Notes: generated by a model not told the origin, from the sequence alone. Shown: positions 25,693-35,965, numbered from the stretch's first letter. The stretch: 64,000 bases of DNA from Synechococcus sp. KORDI-100 (GCF_000737535.1 NZ_CP006269.1:1798001-1862000); one strand, 5' to 3'. Translations and numbers: made by a program.

Positions 25693-25945
25693 TCGGGCGC
25701 ACAGGCGAGGCCAACAATGTTGCAGTTGCATGCGCAGAGATGGCCTCCGAGAGCATCGCACTCATCACTAGCAACATTCTCAGTAAGCCGCTTGCACTAA
25801 CACAAGAGCAGTCTAAAAAAATGAATCAACAACCAGGGGTAGATTATTCCTTTGAAAGCACATTAATTCAATCCAATCAAAATGTAGTGGATGGAACCAA
25901 CTGCAGATCACAGATGACGCAACTTAGGGCAAACTCAAATGAGCC

Positions 25946-26197
25946 ATGGCACAGCCAGCCGTTCGGTATCAATTAGCACTCGATCTGTTCACAGAATCAG
26001 TGATCAAGCCCGATCACGATCTCAGGATTGACGCTGCAGACAAGGGTGTCTATGCAGAGCTGATGGAGATCAGACAACACGTGCTCACCTATCTGACAAC
26101 CCTCAAGGAAGTTCACAGTATCGAAATGGGCGATGAAAGCGACGACCTCGAAACGTCAAAAACATTGCTCACAAAACAGGCTGCTCAACAATCATAA
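25946..26197 (+). CDS. Small hypothetical protein
   Basis: 83 residues from the ATG at 25946, mostly helical and acidic (GVYAELMEIRQHVLTYLTTL). No recognised motif. Its start overlaps an open frame 25740-25976 that looks less protein-like. Confidence 0.4.
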   Translation: MAQPAVRYQLALDLFTESVIKPDHDLRIDAADKGVYAELMEIRQHVLTYLTTLKEVHSIEMGDESDDLETSKTLLTKQAAQQS

Positions 26198-26407
26198 AAA
26201 CCCAGAATCAACAACGGAGATCGCTCGATCTGAATCAATCGTCATCACCAGCGGGTCAATGAGCCCCGACAGAAGCAATACCATGTGGTGCTGAGGAGAG
26301 CGTTCGAGCACTCCATGAGTGATGATCTGTAGGAAAAGCAGAGATGGATACGTCAGCTGGAAAAGCTTGCGAAATCGAGCTAGTTTGCCCGAAATGAAAC
26401 AACCTTC

Positions 26408-26779
26408 ATGGCATCAAATCGCCTGGCAAACAATACAAAAAGAAGTTTTTTAGTCGTTGCGGTTGCGTGCCTTCCCTTCTGTGGCATCGCCTCAGCCCAG
26501 ATTGTGCAGCCGATCCCAAAAACCCTGATCAATTCTCCCTCAAAAAACGTTGAGGTTTTTTCACTGGGCTATGGAGCTGGCGTCGCTAATTACATGTGCT
26601 TCGAATCGCTGAAACAAAATCTCAGCCAATCGGCAGGGAATCAAATTCTGTCCAACTACAAAAAGTGGATCGCACAACAGAAGACCGTCAAGATGAGTTA
26701 TTTCAAGCAAGGATTCAATCTGGAAGTCCTCCAGTTCAATCAGGCCTTCCCCAGCAATCCCTGTCGCTTCAAGCTCTGA
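26408..26779 (+). CDS. Exported hypothetical protein
   Basis: 123 residues with a signal peptide (FLVVAVACLPFCGIASAQ). The mature part has two Cys (YMCFESL and NPCRFKL), likely a disulfide, and a Lys-rich helix. No family recognised. Confidence 0.55.
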   Translation: MASNRLANNTKRSFLVVAVACLPFCGIASAQIVQPIPKTLINSPSKNVEVFSLGYGAGVANYMCFESLKQNLSQSAGNQILSNYKKWIAQQKTVKMSYFKQGFNLEVLQFNQAFPSNPCRFKL

Positions 26780-26829
26780 ACGAAAGAACGTTGAAACCAA
26801 CAGACTGATGGCCGTCTCCAGGTTTCCGC

Positions 26830-27816
26830 TTGATCGAGCGCACAGCTGAAGGGTTGTATTGCCGTGCCGCCGACGCCTGGGTCGACCCGTGGCGTCCGGT
26901 GCCGCGGGCACTGATCACCCATGCCCACGCCGACCATGCCCGTTCTGGCTGTGGAGAGTATTGGGCTGTTGCCACAAGCGAAGGCGTCCTGCGACAGCGG
27001 CTCGGTCAGGAGATCACGCTGCATCCGGTGTCCTACGGCGAAACGGTCTGGCTGAATCAGTGCAGGGTGTCGTTCCACAGTGCCGGCCACGTGCTCGGCT
27101 CCGCGCAGATCCGCCTTGAAGCTGAGGGGGAGATCTGGGTGGTGAGCGGCGACTACAAACGCGATGACGATCCCAGCTGTACGCCCTTCGAACCCGTGGC
27201 GTGCGATGTGCTGATCACAGAGGCCACGTTCGGCATGCCGATCTACCGATGGCAGAGCGGCGCTGAGGTGGCTCGCCAGATACGCGACTGGTGGCAGGGA
27301 GATCAGAGCCGACCATCACTGCTGTTCTGCTACGCGTTCGGCAAGGCCCAACGCCTGCTGGCCGAACTCAGGGCGATCGGCGTCGACGACGAAGTTTTGC
27401 TCCATGGCGCCGTCGAGACGATCACCCGTCACTACCGCAATGCCGACGTGGCGATGACGCCGAGTCGTCCCGTCAGTGACATTCCACGCAACGAGTCCCT
27501 GGCTGGACGGCTGGTGCTGGCACCGCCATCGGCGCATCGATCAAGTTGGATGCGCCGTTTCAAACGTCCCCAAACCGCCTTCGCCTCCGGCTGGATGGCC
27601 GTGCGTGGGGCTCGCAGACGGCGGGGATACGAACGTGGATTTGTGTTGAGCGATCATGCCGACTGGCCAGGCCTGATTCGCACGGTGAAACAGAGCGGAG
27701 CTCGCAAGGTGTACGTCACCCACGGCCAGAGCGACGTTCTGGCGAGATATCTCCGCGAGACGGAGGGGATCGACGCTGAGCCACTGGACACCCTGTTCGA
27801 AGGAGAAAGTGATTGA
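26830..27816 (+). CDS. Ligase-associated DNA exonuclease (metallo-beta-lactamase fold)
   Basis: 328 residues from a TTG. The metal-binding motif THAHADHARSG is near residue 27, then SAGHVLGSAQIRLE, DYKRDDDPSC, an EATFG motif and a C-terminal SDHADWPG and VTHGQSD. This is the beta-CASP/SNM1-like exonuclease found with ATP-dependent ligase LigC-type repair clusters. The ligase (28698) and the DEXH helicase (32523) lie on the same strand, separated here by two opposite genes. Confidence 0.88.
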   Translation: MIERTAEGLYCRAADAWVDPWRPVPRALITHAHADHARSGCGEYWAVATSEGVLRQRLGQEITLHPVSYGETVWLNQCRVSFHSAGHVLGSAQIRLEAEGEIWVVSGDYKRDDDPSCTPFEPVACDVLITEATFGMPIYRWQSGAEVARQIRDWWQGDQSRPSLLFCYAFGKAQRLLAELRAIGVDDEVLLHGAVETITRHYRNADVAMTPSRPVSDIPRNESLAGRLVLAPPSAHRSSWMRRFKRPQTAFASGWMAVRGARRRRGYERGFVLSDHADWPGLIRTVKQSGARKVYVTHGQSDVLARYLRETEGIDAEPLDTLFEGESD

Positions 27817-27892
27817 TCCCGATTCGCCTCTGCGGATGATCGGGTTCAGAGTTTCAGGCTCCAGGCTCCAGCTCCAGACTCCAGGTTCCAAC

Positions 27893-28645
27893 TCACCAGG
27901 CGCGGTAGACGAGGCGACCGAGACATTCCCGCAACGCCACCGAGCTGTCCTGAAGATTGGCAGCACTCGGGAACCACTGCATGGGGTCTCGCCAGATGCC
28001 ACCAGACCAGGAGCCGCGGGTCTTGAAATCCACTGGGAAGGCCAGAACCTCAAAGCCCTGGCGCTCAAACAACCGCCTGGCACGCTGCATGTGATATGCG
28101 CTGGTCACCAGCAACACCCGGTTCTGTGGTCGAGGCAACAACCCTCGAATGGCAACCGCTTCTTCAGCGGTGTTCACCACAGGACCTGTTGATGCCATCG
28201 CGGACGCCGGAATACCCAGACACTCGGCTTCGTTCAGATACAGACGTCCCTCGGGGGGAAGGCCAGGATGAAACGGGCTCTGGCCGCCGGTGAACAACAA
28301 ACGGGGGGCACGGCCCACCATAAAAAGATCGACGCCGGCGAGAAAGCGATCGGGATCGTGCCATTCGATGATCCGCGCATCACCGGGCGCTGCATGGCGT
28401 CCGCCACTGAGAACAACGATGGCATCGGCACGGGGGGCTGACGCCGCGCTCCGTCTGATCTGAGCCCCTTCAACCCCACGCCACAACGCCTGGGACACGA
28501 CACCGGTGCCGAACACCCAGAGCAGCCCGATGGCAGCCATCAGCGGCCATCGCCAACGGAACAGCAAGGCCAGCACCAGGCAGATCAGGCTGAGACCCAG
28601 GGGAAGCACCAGAAGCGGCAACAGCTTCGAGAGCAGATATCCCAT
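27893..28645 (-). CDS. YdcF/DUF218 family membrane-anchored protein
   Basis: About 250 residues from the ATG at 28645 (MGYLLSKLLPLLVLP). Two N-terminal membrane helices precede a DUF218 domain: RADAIVVLSGGR, GRAPRLLFTGG, NTAEEAVAI and VLLVTSAYHMQRARRLFE. Members include SanA/ElyC-like proteins of envelope metabolism. It is antisense to and between the repair genes. Confidence 0.85.
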   Translation of the reverse strand: MGYLLSKLLPLLVLPLGLSLICLVLALLFRWRWPLMAAIGLLWVFGTGVVSQALWRGVEGAQIRRSAASAPRADAIVVLSGGRHAAPGDARIIEWHDPDRFLAGVDLFMVGRAPRLLFTGGQSPFHPGLPPEGRLYLNEAECLGIPASAMASTGPVVNTAEEAVAIRGLLPRPQNRVLLVTSAYHMQRARRLFERQGFEVLAFPVDFKTRGSWSGGIWRDPMQWFPSAANLQDSSVALRECLGRLVYRAW

Positions 28646-28697
28646 GGCAACGAAAAACGGCACGCCTCGTCAGGATGACGTTGTTCTGTGACGGTGC

Positions 28698-30353
28698 ATG
28701 CAAGCGTTTCAGGCCCTGTTCGACCGGCTGGACCAGCTGACGGGCACCAACGCCAAGGTGACCGCGCTCGCAGAGCATTTCCGCTCGGTCCCGGCGGACG
28801 ATGCCGCCTGGGCCCTGACCCTGCTGCTCGGCAAACGTCGGCGACGGTTGATCACGGGGCGCCGCCTGCGAGAGGTGCTGCGGGAACGCACCGGCCTGCC
28901 CGAGTGGTTGATCGCCGACTGTCACGGGCAGGTTGGCGATTCCGCCGAAACACTCTGTCTGCTCTGGCCGGAGGTCCGGGACCGCCTGACGCCGATCGAG
29001 AGCGATCTACCGAGCGCGATAACCGACCAGCCGCTGCATTGGTGGATGACCACATTGCTGCCCCACATCAGCAACCTTCAGGGAGACGACCAGGCCGACG
29101 CGGTGCTGGCTCTGTGGCAACGCCTGCCGGAGGGCCAGCACTTCATCGTCAACAAGCTGCTCACCGGTGGCTTCCGCGTCGGCGTCTCCACAGGATTGAT
29201 CAGCCGAAGCGTGGCCCAGGCCTTCGAGCTGGAGGAAAGCCTGATTGTCCAGCGCCTGATGGGCGGCTTTGACCCGACGGGCGAGGCGTTTCGTCGTCTC
29301 ACCGCCCTCGCCGATGCGCAGGAACAACGCAACAGTGGCGCGCCCTATCCCTTCTATCTGGCCAGTCCGCTGGAGCCGGATCGGCTGCGTGAAGAGCCGC
29401 CCGAACACTGGCAACTGGAATGGAAATGGGATGGCATCCGTGGTCAGCTGATCCACCGCGGAACTGGGGTCTATCTGTGGAGTCGCGGGGAAGAGCTGGT
29501 CAACGACAGCTTTCCGGAACTGGTCGAGGTTGGAGCGGCCCTGCCCGACGGTTCCGTGCTCGACGGTGAGATCATCTGCTGGGCTGAACAGGACGATGCA
29601 CCGCTGGGATTTGATGTGCTGCAACGACGTCTCGGTCGCAAGCAGGTGGGAGCGACGTTGCGCCGTGAATGCCCGATGCGCTTCATCGCCTACGACCTGC
29701 TGGAGCATCAGGGCAGGGACCTTCGATCGGAACCATTGCAGCAACGTCGTCAACGGCTCGACATTCTGCTCAAACAAATCGATCACCCAGAGCAGTGGCG
29801 GCTGGCGGCCAGTCCCTGCTGGCCACTAGCCAGCTGGCAGGGCCTCGATCAGGAGCGTGAGTGCGCGCGCCTGCGGCGAGCCGAAGGTCTGATGCTCAAA
29901 CAGATCGACTCCCCTTACCTCGCCGGCCGCAAACGGGGTCACTGGTGGAAGCACAAGCTTGAGCCGATGACCCTGGATGCGGTGCTGCTGTACGCCCAGG
30001 CAGGCAGTGGACGTCGCGCCAATCTCTTCACCGACTACACCTTCGGACTGTGGAGTGAAAGCGAGGAACCGCAACTGGTGACGTTCGCCAAGGCCTATTC
30101 AGGCCTCAATGACGCAGAGATCCTGGAGCTGGATCGCTGGATTCGGCGCAACACCCTGCAGCGCTTCGGACCAGCGAGATCTGTGAAAACAGAACTGGTC
30201 TTTGAGATCGGATTCGAAGGCATTCATCCCTCGAAACGCCACAAATCGGGGTTGGCTGTTCGTTTCCCGAGGATTCTGCGCTGGAGACGCGATAAACCAG
30301 CAGCAGAAGCCGACCGTCTCATTACAGCGCAGAACCTGATTGATCACCGATAA
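28698..30353 (+). CDS. ATP-dependent DNA ligase of the ligase-associated repair cluster
   Basis: 551 residues. The N-terminal DNA-binding domain (residues 1-190) is followed by the adenylation domain with EWKWDGIRGQ (catalytic Lys near residue 243), SRGEEL, DGEIICW, FIAYDLLE and EGLMLKQIDSPY, then an OB-fold with KLEPMTLDAVLLYAQAGSGRR. It seals nicks with ATP in addition to the NAD-dependent replicative ligase. It acts with the exonuclease upstream and the helicase downstream. Confidence 0.92.
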   Translation: MQAFQALFDRLDQLTGTNAKVTALAEHFRSVPADDAAWALTLLLGKRRRRLITGRRLREVLRERTGLPEWLIADCHGQVGDSAETLCLLWPEVRDRLTPIESDLPSAITDQPLHWWMTTLLPHISNLQGDDQADAVLALWQRLPEGQHFIVNKLLTGGFRVGVSTGLISRSVAQAFELEESLIVQRLMGGFDPTGEAFRRLTALADAQEQRNSGAPYPFYLASPLEPDRLREEPPEHWQLEWKWDGIRGQLIHRGTGVYLWSRGEELVNDSFPELVEVGAALPDGSVLDGEIICWAEQDDAPLGFDVLQRRLGRKQVGATLRRECPMRFIAYDLLEHQGRDLRSEPLQQRRQRLDILLKQIDHPEQWRLAASPCWPLASWQGLDQERECARLRRAEGLMLKQIDSPYLAGRKRGHWWKHKLEPMTLDAVLLYAQAGSGRRANLFTDYTFGLWSESEEPQLVTFAKAYSGLNDAEILELDRWIRRNTLQRFGPARSVKTELVFEIGFEGIHPSKRHKSGLAVRFPRILRWRRDKPAAEADRLITAQNLIDHR

Positions 30354-30380
30354 CTCATCTCAGAAAATCCGTCTCTGAAC

Positions 30381-30422
30381 AATCCACCACTGACGATCCA
30401 TCACTGACGATCCATCACTGAC
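30381..30422 (+). repeat. Short tandem repeat behind the ligase gene
   Basis: The 14-base unit GATCCATCACTGAC occurs twice perfectly (30395-30422) with a third diverged copy in front. It lies in the spacer behind the ligase stop; no function is evident. Confidence 0.75.
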
Positions 30423-30568
30423 AACCCGTCACCACTACCGATCATCATCTTCGAAGATCGATCGCCACCACGTCGAACCAAACACCGCTTGCCATGGTCC
30501 ACGGGTAGGCAGACCATCAGCGATTGGCCCAATGGCCGATGGCCAGGACAGATCAACAAAAAAGCCAA

Positions 30569-32431
30569 TCAGTTGGGTGTGTTCCAGAAACAATTGATTG
30601 CGATCCGGCCGTTCTGGGGAAGCACCGTCTTGCGATTGATCAGATATTCCACGATCGGTTCACCATTGGCCTGGCGAACAATGAACTTGAAGTTGAGAAT
30701 CGATGCCTCAGGCCGATCAAAGCCGACGGTGGCGGTCCAGGTGTTGTCGTTGACGTACTCCATGCCGTAGGCCCTGGCATGGTCCCAATCGCCCAATTCA
30801 TCACAGTCGCCGATGATGGCGAGAGATTGGCCAGGTTGCGTTTCAAACCCATTGATCTGGAAGACAGCGACAAGCGGAGCCTTGACGGGCACCCCTTCAG
30901 CACTGATCACCATGGCTGAATTGCCATGAACGCTGTAACCCTGCAAGCGGCCATCGGTGATTGTGACCGGATAACCGGTGATCAGACAGTTGTACGTGCC
31001 ATTCGGCATTTGAATGTTTTCGGCATTAACAACGTGCTCTTGATCACTTTTGTTCACCATCACCATGACGGCAGAATCACGGAAGTTTCGCGTGTATAAA
31101 AAGAAGTCATCATTGATCCAGGCGGTGTGATGAGCCCCCATGGCCAACGCCTGGTTTTGATTGCGAAGCTTGAGCAGGGTTTGCACCAACTTGTAGGAAT
31201 GACTGTTGGTATCCCAGGACTCCATCATGGGGCGGTTATAGGGATCCTGGCCTCCATTTGTGCCGTTGTTGAGATATTGCTCAGTGCCATAGAACAGGCA
31301 TGGGACGCCTCGGAGCGTCATCAACATCACAAGGGCAAGATCAAGTTTGCGTGAGTCGGGAACAATCGACAGGAACCGCGGCATGTCGTGGTTATCGATG
31401 AACGTCACCAACTCATTGGCACGGTGATAAACACGGTCGTAAAACAGCACGCGCTCAACTTGATGAAAACCTCCAGGCTCCTGTCCTGAGAAGCAGAAGC
31501 GAATGCCATCGCACAAACCAAAATCGAGAATCGACATCCCGATATTGTTGACATAGTCGACCGAACGCTGCTCCCAGGGCTTACTGAATCCATACTCGCC
31601 AAACATAAACAGGCCAGGCTTATGGGCCTTCATCGCCGTGGTGAATTCCTGCCAGAACCAAATCGGCATATGCTTGAGCGTATCCACCCTTAAGGCATCA
31701 ATTCCCGCATCCAGCCACATCTGAATCGCAGATTTGATGTAATTACGGTAATGAACATTTTTCTCATTGAACGTTGCCAATCCCATCATTTCCAGATGGA
31801 TCAATTGATACTCATCTTCCCAGTCTGTGATCTCACCTTCATGATAGTAGAAGCCATTTTGATCATTGTTAAAATCGGCCAGTGGCTGCCCATCATCGAG
31901 AACAACTCCCTTGCTTCCGTTGATCTCAGGGGAACTGTGGTTACAGACAATATCCAAAACCACTTTGATACCCGAAGCATGACAGGCATCCACGAGGCGC
32001 TTCAGCGTTGGCGATTCAGAAATACTGTTTGATTCACCGACCTTGACGAATCGTGGATTGATCCGTTTGAAATCCCGCGTCCAGTAACCATGCATGGGCG
32101 CACGACTGAACTGAAGATCACTCACTTGTTCAAACAAGGGTGACAACCAAAGAGCCGTGACTCCCAGCTCTTTCAGATAATCAATTTTGTTGATGACCCC
32201 CTGCAGGTTGCCGCCCCAGTACTTACCCCAGTCCTGTCGTGATCGATCAAACAATCCCTTGTCATCCTCTTGTTCTGACCCCTCGACATCTCCAGCGGCA
32301 TCATGACCATCATGAAAACGATCAACAATCAGGAAGTAGATCACTTCTGATCGAAAGTCGACCGGTGAATCAAACAGGTGATGCTTCAGATCTGATACGA
32401 GATTGGAAGAGAGAGTCGGCACGTCAACCAC
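30569..32431 (-). CDS. Alpha-amylase family glycosidase with C-terminal starch-binding domain
   Basis: 620 residues (GTG start). The GH13 barrel has all key parts: GVTALWLSPLF, VVLDIVCNH, nucleophile D250 in ALRVDTLKHM, acid/base E279 in FGEYGF and D349 in FIDNHDMPR. After the barrel, a CBM20-type starch-binding domain is seen (VFQINGFETQPGQSLAIIGD ... LGDWD ... FKFIV). No signal peptide, so it probably acts on glycogen in the cytoplasm. It is divergent from the helicase gene, 91 bases away. Confidence 0.9.
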   Translation of the reverse strand: MVDVPTLSSNLVSDLKHHLFDSPVDFRSEVIYFLIVDRFHDGHDAAGDVEGSEQEDDKGLFDRSRQDWGKYWGGNLQGVINKIDYLKELGVTALWLSPLFEQVSDLQFSRAPMHGYWTRDFKRINPRFVKVGESNSISESPTLKRLVDACHASGIKVVLDIVCNHSSPEINGSKGVVLDDGQPLADFNNDQNGFYYHEGEITDWEDEYQLIHLEMMGLATFNEKNVHYRNYIKSAIQMWLDAGIDALRVDTLKHMPIWFWQEFTTAMKAHKPGLFMFGEYGFSKPWEQRSVDYVNNIGMSILDFGLCDGIRFCFSGQEPGGFHQVERVLFYDRVYHRANELVTFIDNHDMPRFLSIVPDSRKLDLALVMLMTLRGVPCLFYGTEQYLNNGTNGGQDPYNRPMMESWDTNSHSYKLVQTLLKLRNQNQALAMGAHHTAWINDDFFLYTRNFRDSAVMVMVNKSDQEHVVNAENIQMPNGTYNCLITGYPVTITDGRLQGYSVHGNSAMVISAEGVPVKAPLVAVFQINGFETQPGQSLAIIGDCDELGDWDHARAYGMEYVNDNTWTATVGFDRPEASILNFKFIVRQANGEPIVEYLINRKTVLPQNGRIAINCFWNTPN

Positions 32432-32522
32432 GTCTGTACTTCTCGCATACTGGCAACGGCGAGCCGCAAAGACCGTCCTGAACGGCGCTGGCTTCCAGAC
32501 TGTTGTCCTGAAGACATCAACA

Positions 32523-35015
32523 ATGGTTCAAGCGCTGGATCAGCAATCAAGGTCAGCAACAACGATCGAGTCGATCTCTCTTGAGCCGATCCACGCCTGG
32601 TTCGATCGACAGGGCTGGACACCACTACCGTTTCAGCGAGACACGTGGCATGCCTACCTCGAGGGGTCCAGCGGACTGATCCAGGTGCCCACAGGCTCAG
32701 GCAAAACGCTCGCTGCCGTGATGGGGCCGATCGCCCGAATGCTCGCTGATGAACCCGAACGCAAAGGGATTCGGCTGTTGTACATCACCCCCCTGCGGGC
32801 CCTCAGTCGTGATTTGACCCTGGCAATCCAGGAGCCGATCCAGGCGATGCAATGGCCATTACGGGTCGGTACCCGCAATGGCGACAGCTCCAGCAGTGAA
32901 CGCAGCAAACAGCTCCGTTCGCCACCGCAGATCCTGGTGACGACACCGGAATCCCTGACCCTGCTGCTGAGCAATCCAAAGGGGGAGGCTTTGTTTGAGT
33001 CCCTCGACACCGTGGTGCTCGATGAATGGCATGAGTTGATGGGAAGCAAGCGCGGCAGTCAGACAGAGCTTTGTCTCAGCTGGCTGCGGCAACGACGCCC
33101 GCAACTGCAGACCTGGGCGATCAGCGCCACGATCGGCAACCTCGAACAGGCGGCGCGCCATGCCCTCGGCGTTCACGGCGAGCCGGTGATCATCACCGGC
33201 GCACCAGCTCGCGTCACTGAAATCCGCAGCCTGCTTCCGGATTCCATCGATGGATTTCCCTGGGCAGGACACCTGGGGCTGCGCATGTATGAACAGCTCG
33301 TGGGCGCGATGAACCCTGGCATCAGCACGCTGCTGTTCACCAACACACGCAACCAGTCGGAACGATGGTTTCAGTGCCTGCGCTTTGCCTGTCCTGAGAT
33401 GGACGGCGCCCTGGCACTGCACCACAGCGCCATCGACCGCAGCGAACGGGAAGCGATCGAAGCCTCGGTGAAAGCGGGGGACATCCGCTGGGTGGTGTGC
33501 ACCAGCTCGCTGGATCTGGGTGTGGACTTCCAGCCCGTGGAGCAGGTGGTGCAGATCGGCAGCCCAAAGAATCTGGCGCGCCTGCTGCAGCGGGCGGGTC
33601 GCTCGGCCCATCTTCCCGGTGGTACCTCCCAGGTGTTGTTCATGCCCACCAATGCCCTGGAGCTCCTGGAACTGAGTGCCGTCCGGCGTGGACTCGAACA
33701 GGGTCTGGTGGAACAACGCAAGCCACCAATCGCACCGTTGGACGTGCTGCTGCAGCACCTCACCGGACTGGCCTGCGGATCAGGCTTCAACCCTGATGAC
33801 ACCCTCCAGACCATCCGCAGTGCCGCCGCTTTCGAAGGGCTGAGCGATGAACAGTGGCAATGGTGTCTGCGCTTCCTGAAAGACGGTGGTGAATGTCTGG
33901 CGGCCTACCCCCGCTACAGGAAGCTGGAATGGGATGGGGAGAAGAGGCGCTTCTGCATCCGCGAGGCCGCCATTGCCAGGCTGCATCGGCTCAACATCGG
34001 CACAATCACGGCAGCACCGGCGATCACGGTGCGCTTCGTGCGCGGGGCCGTCCTGGGCCATGTGGAGGAAACCTTCATCGGACAGCTGAAGCCGAAGGAT
34101 GTGTTCTTCTTCTCCGGCCGACAACTCGAATTCGTACGGCTACGGGACATGACGGCCTTCGTGAAGGTAAGCACCAAAAAAAGCCGCACCGTGCCGGCCT
34201 GGGCCGGCGGCCAGATGGCCCTCTCAGACCTGCTGACGCACCATCTACGAGCCGAAGTGGACCGAGCCGGTCGCGGAGAACTCGACACGCCGGAGCTGAA
34301 GGCCCTCGAACCTCTGCTGGTTCGACAACAGGATCTGTCTGTGGTGCCAAGGGCTGATCAACTTCTGGTGGAAACCTGCACCACGAAGGAGGGGAGCCAT
34401 CTCTACGCCTACCCCTTCGAAGGCCGTTTCGTTCACGAGGGCATTGGCTTCCTCTGGGCCGCAAGGCTCACCCAGCTGGAACGTGGCACGATCACCGTCT
34501 CGGTGAACGACTACGGGTTTGAGCTGTTGGCTCCCAAGGGCTACCCAATGGCCGAACTGCTCGAGGATCACCACGACGACCTCCTGAATGCCGACAATCT
34601 TGAACGGGACCTGGAACATGCCCTCAACCTCTCGGAACTGCGACGTCGGCGGTTCAGAGCCATTGCTCAGATTGCTGGGCTGATGAACCGCGGCTTTCCT
34701 GGCTCCAGCAAAAGCACCGGACAACTCCAGATCAGTGCCTCACTGCTGTTTGACGTCTTCGAGCGTCATGAATCGGGCAATCTGCTGTTGGAACAGGCAC
34801 GCCGCGAAGTCCTCGACGAGCAACTTGAGATTTCAAGGCTGCAGGCGGCCCTCGAGCGTGCAAAGGCCCAGGAGTTTCTCCATGTTGAAACCCCAAGACC
34901 TGGCCCGTTGGCATTCCCTTTGCTGGTGGAACGGCTCAACAACCGGATGAGCAATGAATCTGTTCTCGAGAGAGTTCAGCGCATGAAAGATGAGGCCTTC
35001 CGCAGGGAAGGGTGA
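32523..35015 (+). CDS. Ligase-associated DEXH-box DNA helicase (Lhr-like)
   Basis: About 830 residues from the ATG at 32523; the open frame upstream is antisense to the amylase. Walker A QVPTGSGKT is near residue 55 and the DExH box VLDEWHELMG near 166, followed by AISATIGN, CTSSLDLGVDF and LLQRAGRSAHLPGG. An Lhr-type C-terminal region follows. This helicase family works with the exonuclease and ATP-dependent ligase described above. Its last 28 codons occur a second time, diverged mostly at third positions, at 38784-38867. Confidence 0.92.
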   Translation: MVQALDQQSRSATTIESISLEPIHAWFDRQGWTPLPFQRDTWHAYLEGSSGLIQVPTGSGKTLAAVMGPIARMLADEPERKGIRLLYITPLRALSRDLTLAIQEPIQAMQWPLRVGTRNGDSSSSERSKQLRSPPQILVTTPESLTLLLSNPKGEALFESLDTVVLDEWHELMGSKRGSQTELCLSWLRQRRPQLQTWAISATIGNLEQAARHALGVHGEPVIITGAPARVTEIRSLLPDSIDGFPWAGHLGLRMYEQLVGAMNPGISTLLFTNTRNQSERWFQCLRFACPEMDGALALHHSAIDRSEREAIEASVKAGDIRWVVCTSSLDLGVDFQPVEQVVQIGSPKNLARLLQRAGRSAHLPGGTSQVLFMPTNALELLELSAVRRGLEQGLVEQRKPPIAPLDVLLQHLTGLACGSGFNPDDTLQTIRSAAAFEGLSDEQWQWCLRFLKDGGECLAAYPRYRKLEWDGEKRRFCIREAAIARLHRLNIGTITAAPAITVRFVRGAVLGHVEETFIGQLKPKDVFFFSGRQLEFVRLRDMTAFVKVSTKKSRTVPAWAGGQMALSDLLTHHLRAEVDRAGRGELDTPELKALEPLLVRQQDLSVVPRADQLLVETCTTKEGSHLYAYPFEGRFVHEGIGFLWAARLTQLERGTITVSVNDYGFELLAPKGYPMAELLEDHHDDLLNADNLERDLEHALNLSELRRRRFRAIAQIAGLMNRGFPGSSKSTGQLQISASLLFDVFERHESGNLLLEQARREVLDEQLEISRLQAALERAKAQEFLHVETPRPGPLAFPLLVERLNNRMSNESVLERVQRMKDEAFRREG

Positions 35016-35016
35016 G

Positions 35017-35310
35017 TTGATTCCAACTCACATCCAGACCATCAAGAAAACCATTTGCCGGAGACCTTCCCGCAACCTCCGAGATCACCTCGGGGCAGAC
35101 ATCAAAACCGTCATCCAGACCGTTGAGCAGTTCCCTGAGCATGAGCTGCCCAGCGGCACCGTCCGCAACCTGCAGGCCGCAGGCAAGGAACTGAACCGGG
35201 CATGGAGCATCCCCAGCGAACCCCTGAGCGTTGTTGCTGTTGCAATGGCCGGGACGAGCCTGCTGCTGCAGCTTGCACCCTTCATCAAGCCTGTCCAGTT
35301 GAATTGCTGA
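35017..35310 (+). CDS. Small hypothetical protein directly behind the helicase
   Basis: About 97 residues from a TTG at 35017. The helical part (LRDHLGADIKTVIQTVEQFP) and a C-terminal hydrophobic stretch (VVAVAMAGTSLLLQLAPF) look protein-like. No start with a clear ribosome site; may not be a gene. Confidence 0.35.
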   Translation: MIPTHIQTIKKTICRRPSRNLRDHLGADIKTVIQTVEQFPEHELPSGTVRNLQAAGKELNRAWSIPSEPLSVVAVAMAGTSLLLQLAPFIKPVQLNC

Positions 35311-35494
35311 GATCGATCTGTCGTCCTGAACCTCAACAACCTCAATCGTGCTGGTCTTTTGTCACCTCTGAGGCGGTGAAGAACGTTCCCAACCTGTTTT
35401 CAGAATCGTCTCCCATGCCTCATGACATTTGCCGCAGTATTCGCCTGTGGATGTGCGGACCTAGGGGCGCGGAGGAGCGCTCAAAGCATGAATG

Positions 35495-35938
35495 TCATTT
35501 GGACAAAACGGATGTCGGCTGCCCTTGGCTACCTGCATAAAACACAATGAGCACAACATCTTCAGATCCCAAAGCCTTCCCTGCGTGGACTGTATTAACA
35601 ACTTCGATCAGAGCCTCACCCGGCCCGAAAGCCTTCGTCATCCCATCCTTTGAGTAAAGCTCTAACCGGCCTTTGAGGATGACTGCCGCGTTTATCACAG
35701 GGTGAAAGTGCCATGGCAGTGTCACACCAGCAGGAATCTTGATCCGCAATACTTTGATTTCCGGTGGGCCAGCTGGATAAGGAGGAAGAGATTGTCCGTC
35801 CCATTCTTGCGTTGAATTCACTAACTCTTTAATCGTGACACCAAGATTCTCAGCCCCATGACCGTCATCAGCATTGACTTCTAGCGGACTTAAAGGCAAC
35901 GCCAAGAGCATAAGAAAAGTCAATGCGACTTGCTTCAT
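35495..35938 (-). CDS. Exported cupin-domain protein
   Basis: 147 residues with signal peptide (LTFLMLLALPLSPLEVNA). Cupin motif 1 appears as LPWHFHPVINAAVILKGRLELY, with two His and a Glu-like position, and motif 2 as VVNTVHAGKALGSEDVV. A metal-binding small beta-barrel outside the cytoplasm; substrate unknown. Confidence 0.78.
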   Translation of the reverse strand: MKQVALTFLMLLALPLSPLEVNADDGHGAENLGVTIKELVNSTQEWDGQSLPPYPAGPPEIKVLRIKIPAGVTLPWHFHPVINAAVILKGRLELYSKDGMTKAFGPGEALIEVVNTVHAGKALGSEDVVLIVFYAGSQGQPTSVLSK

Positions 35939-35965
35939 AGGGCTCCAGAAAGATCATTCACACCA

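Noticed and set aside
25740-25976. Open frame of 78 residues behind the SH3b gene
   Set aside because: Low-complexity polar sequence, no motif or ribosome site; overlaps a better candidate start at 25946.
30381-30422. Possible CRISPR or iteron array
   Set aside because: Only three 14-base units, no spacers, no replication gene nearby.
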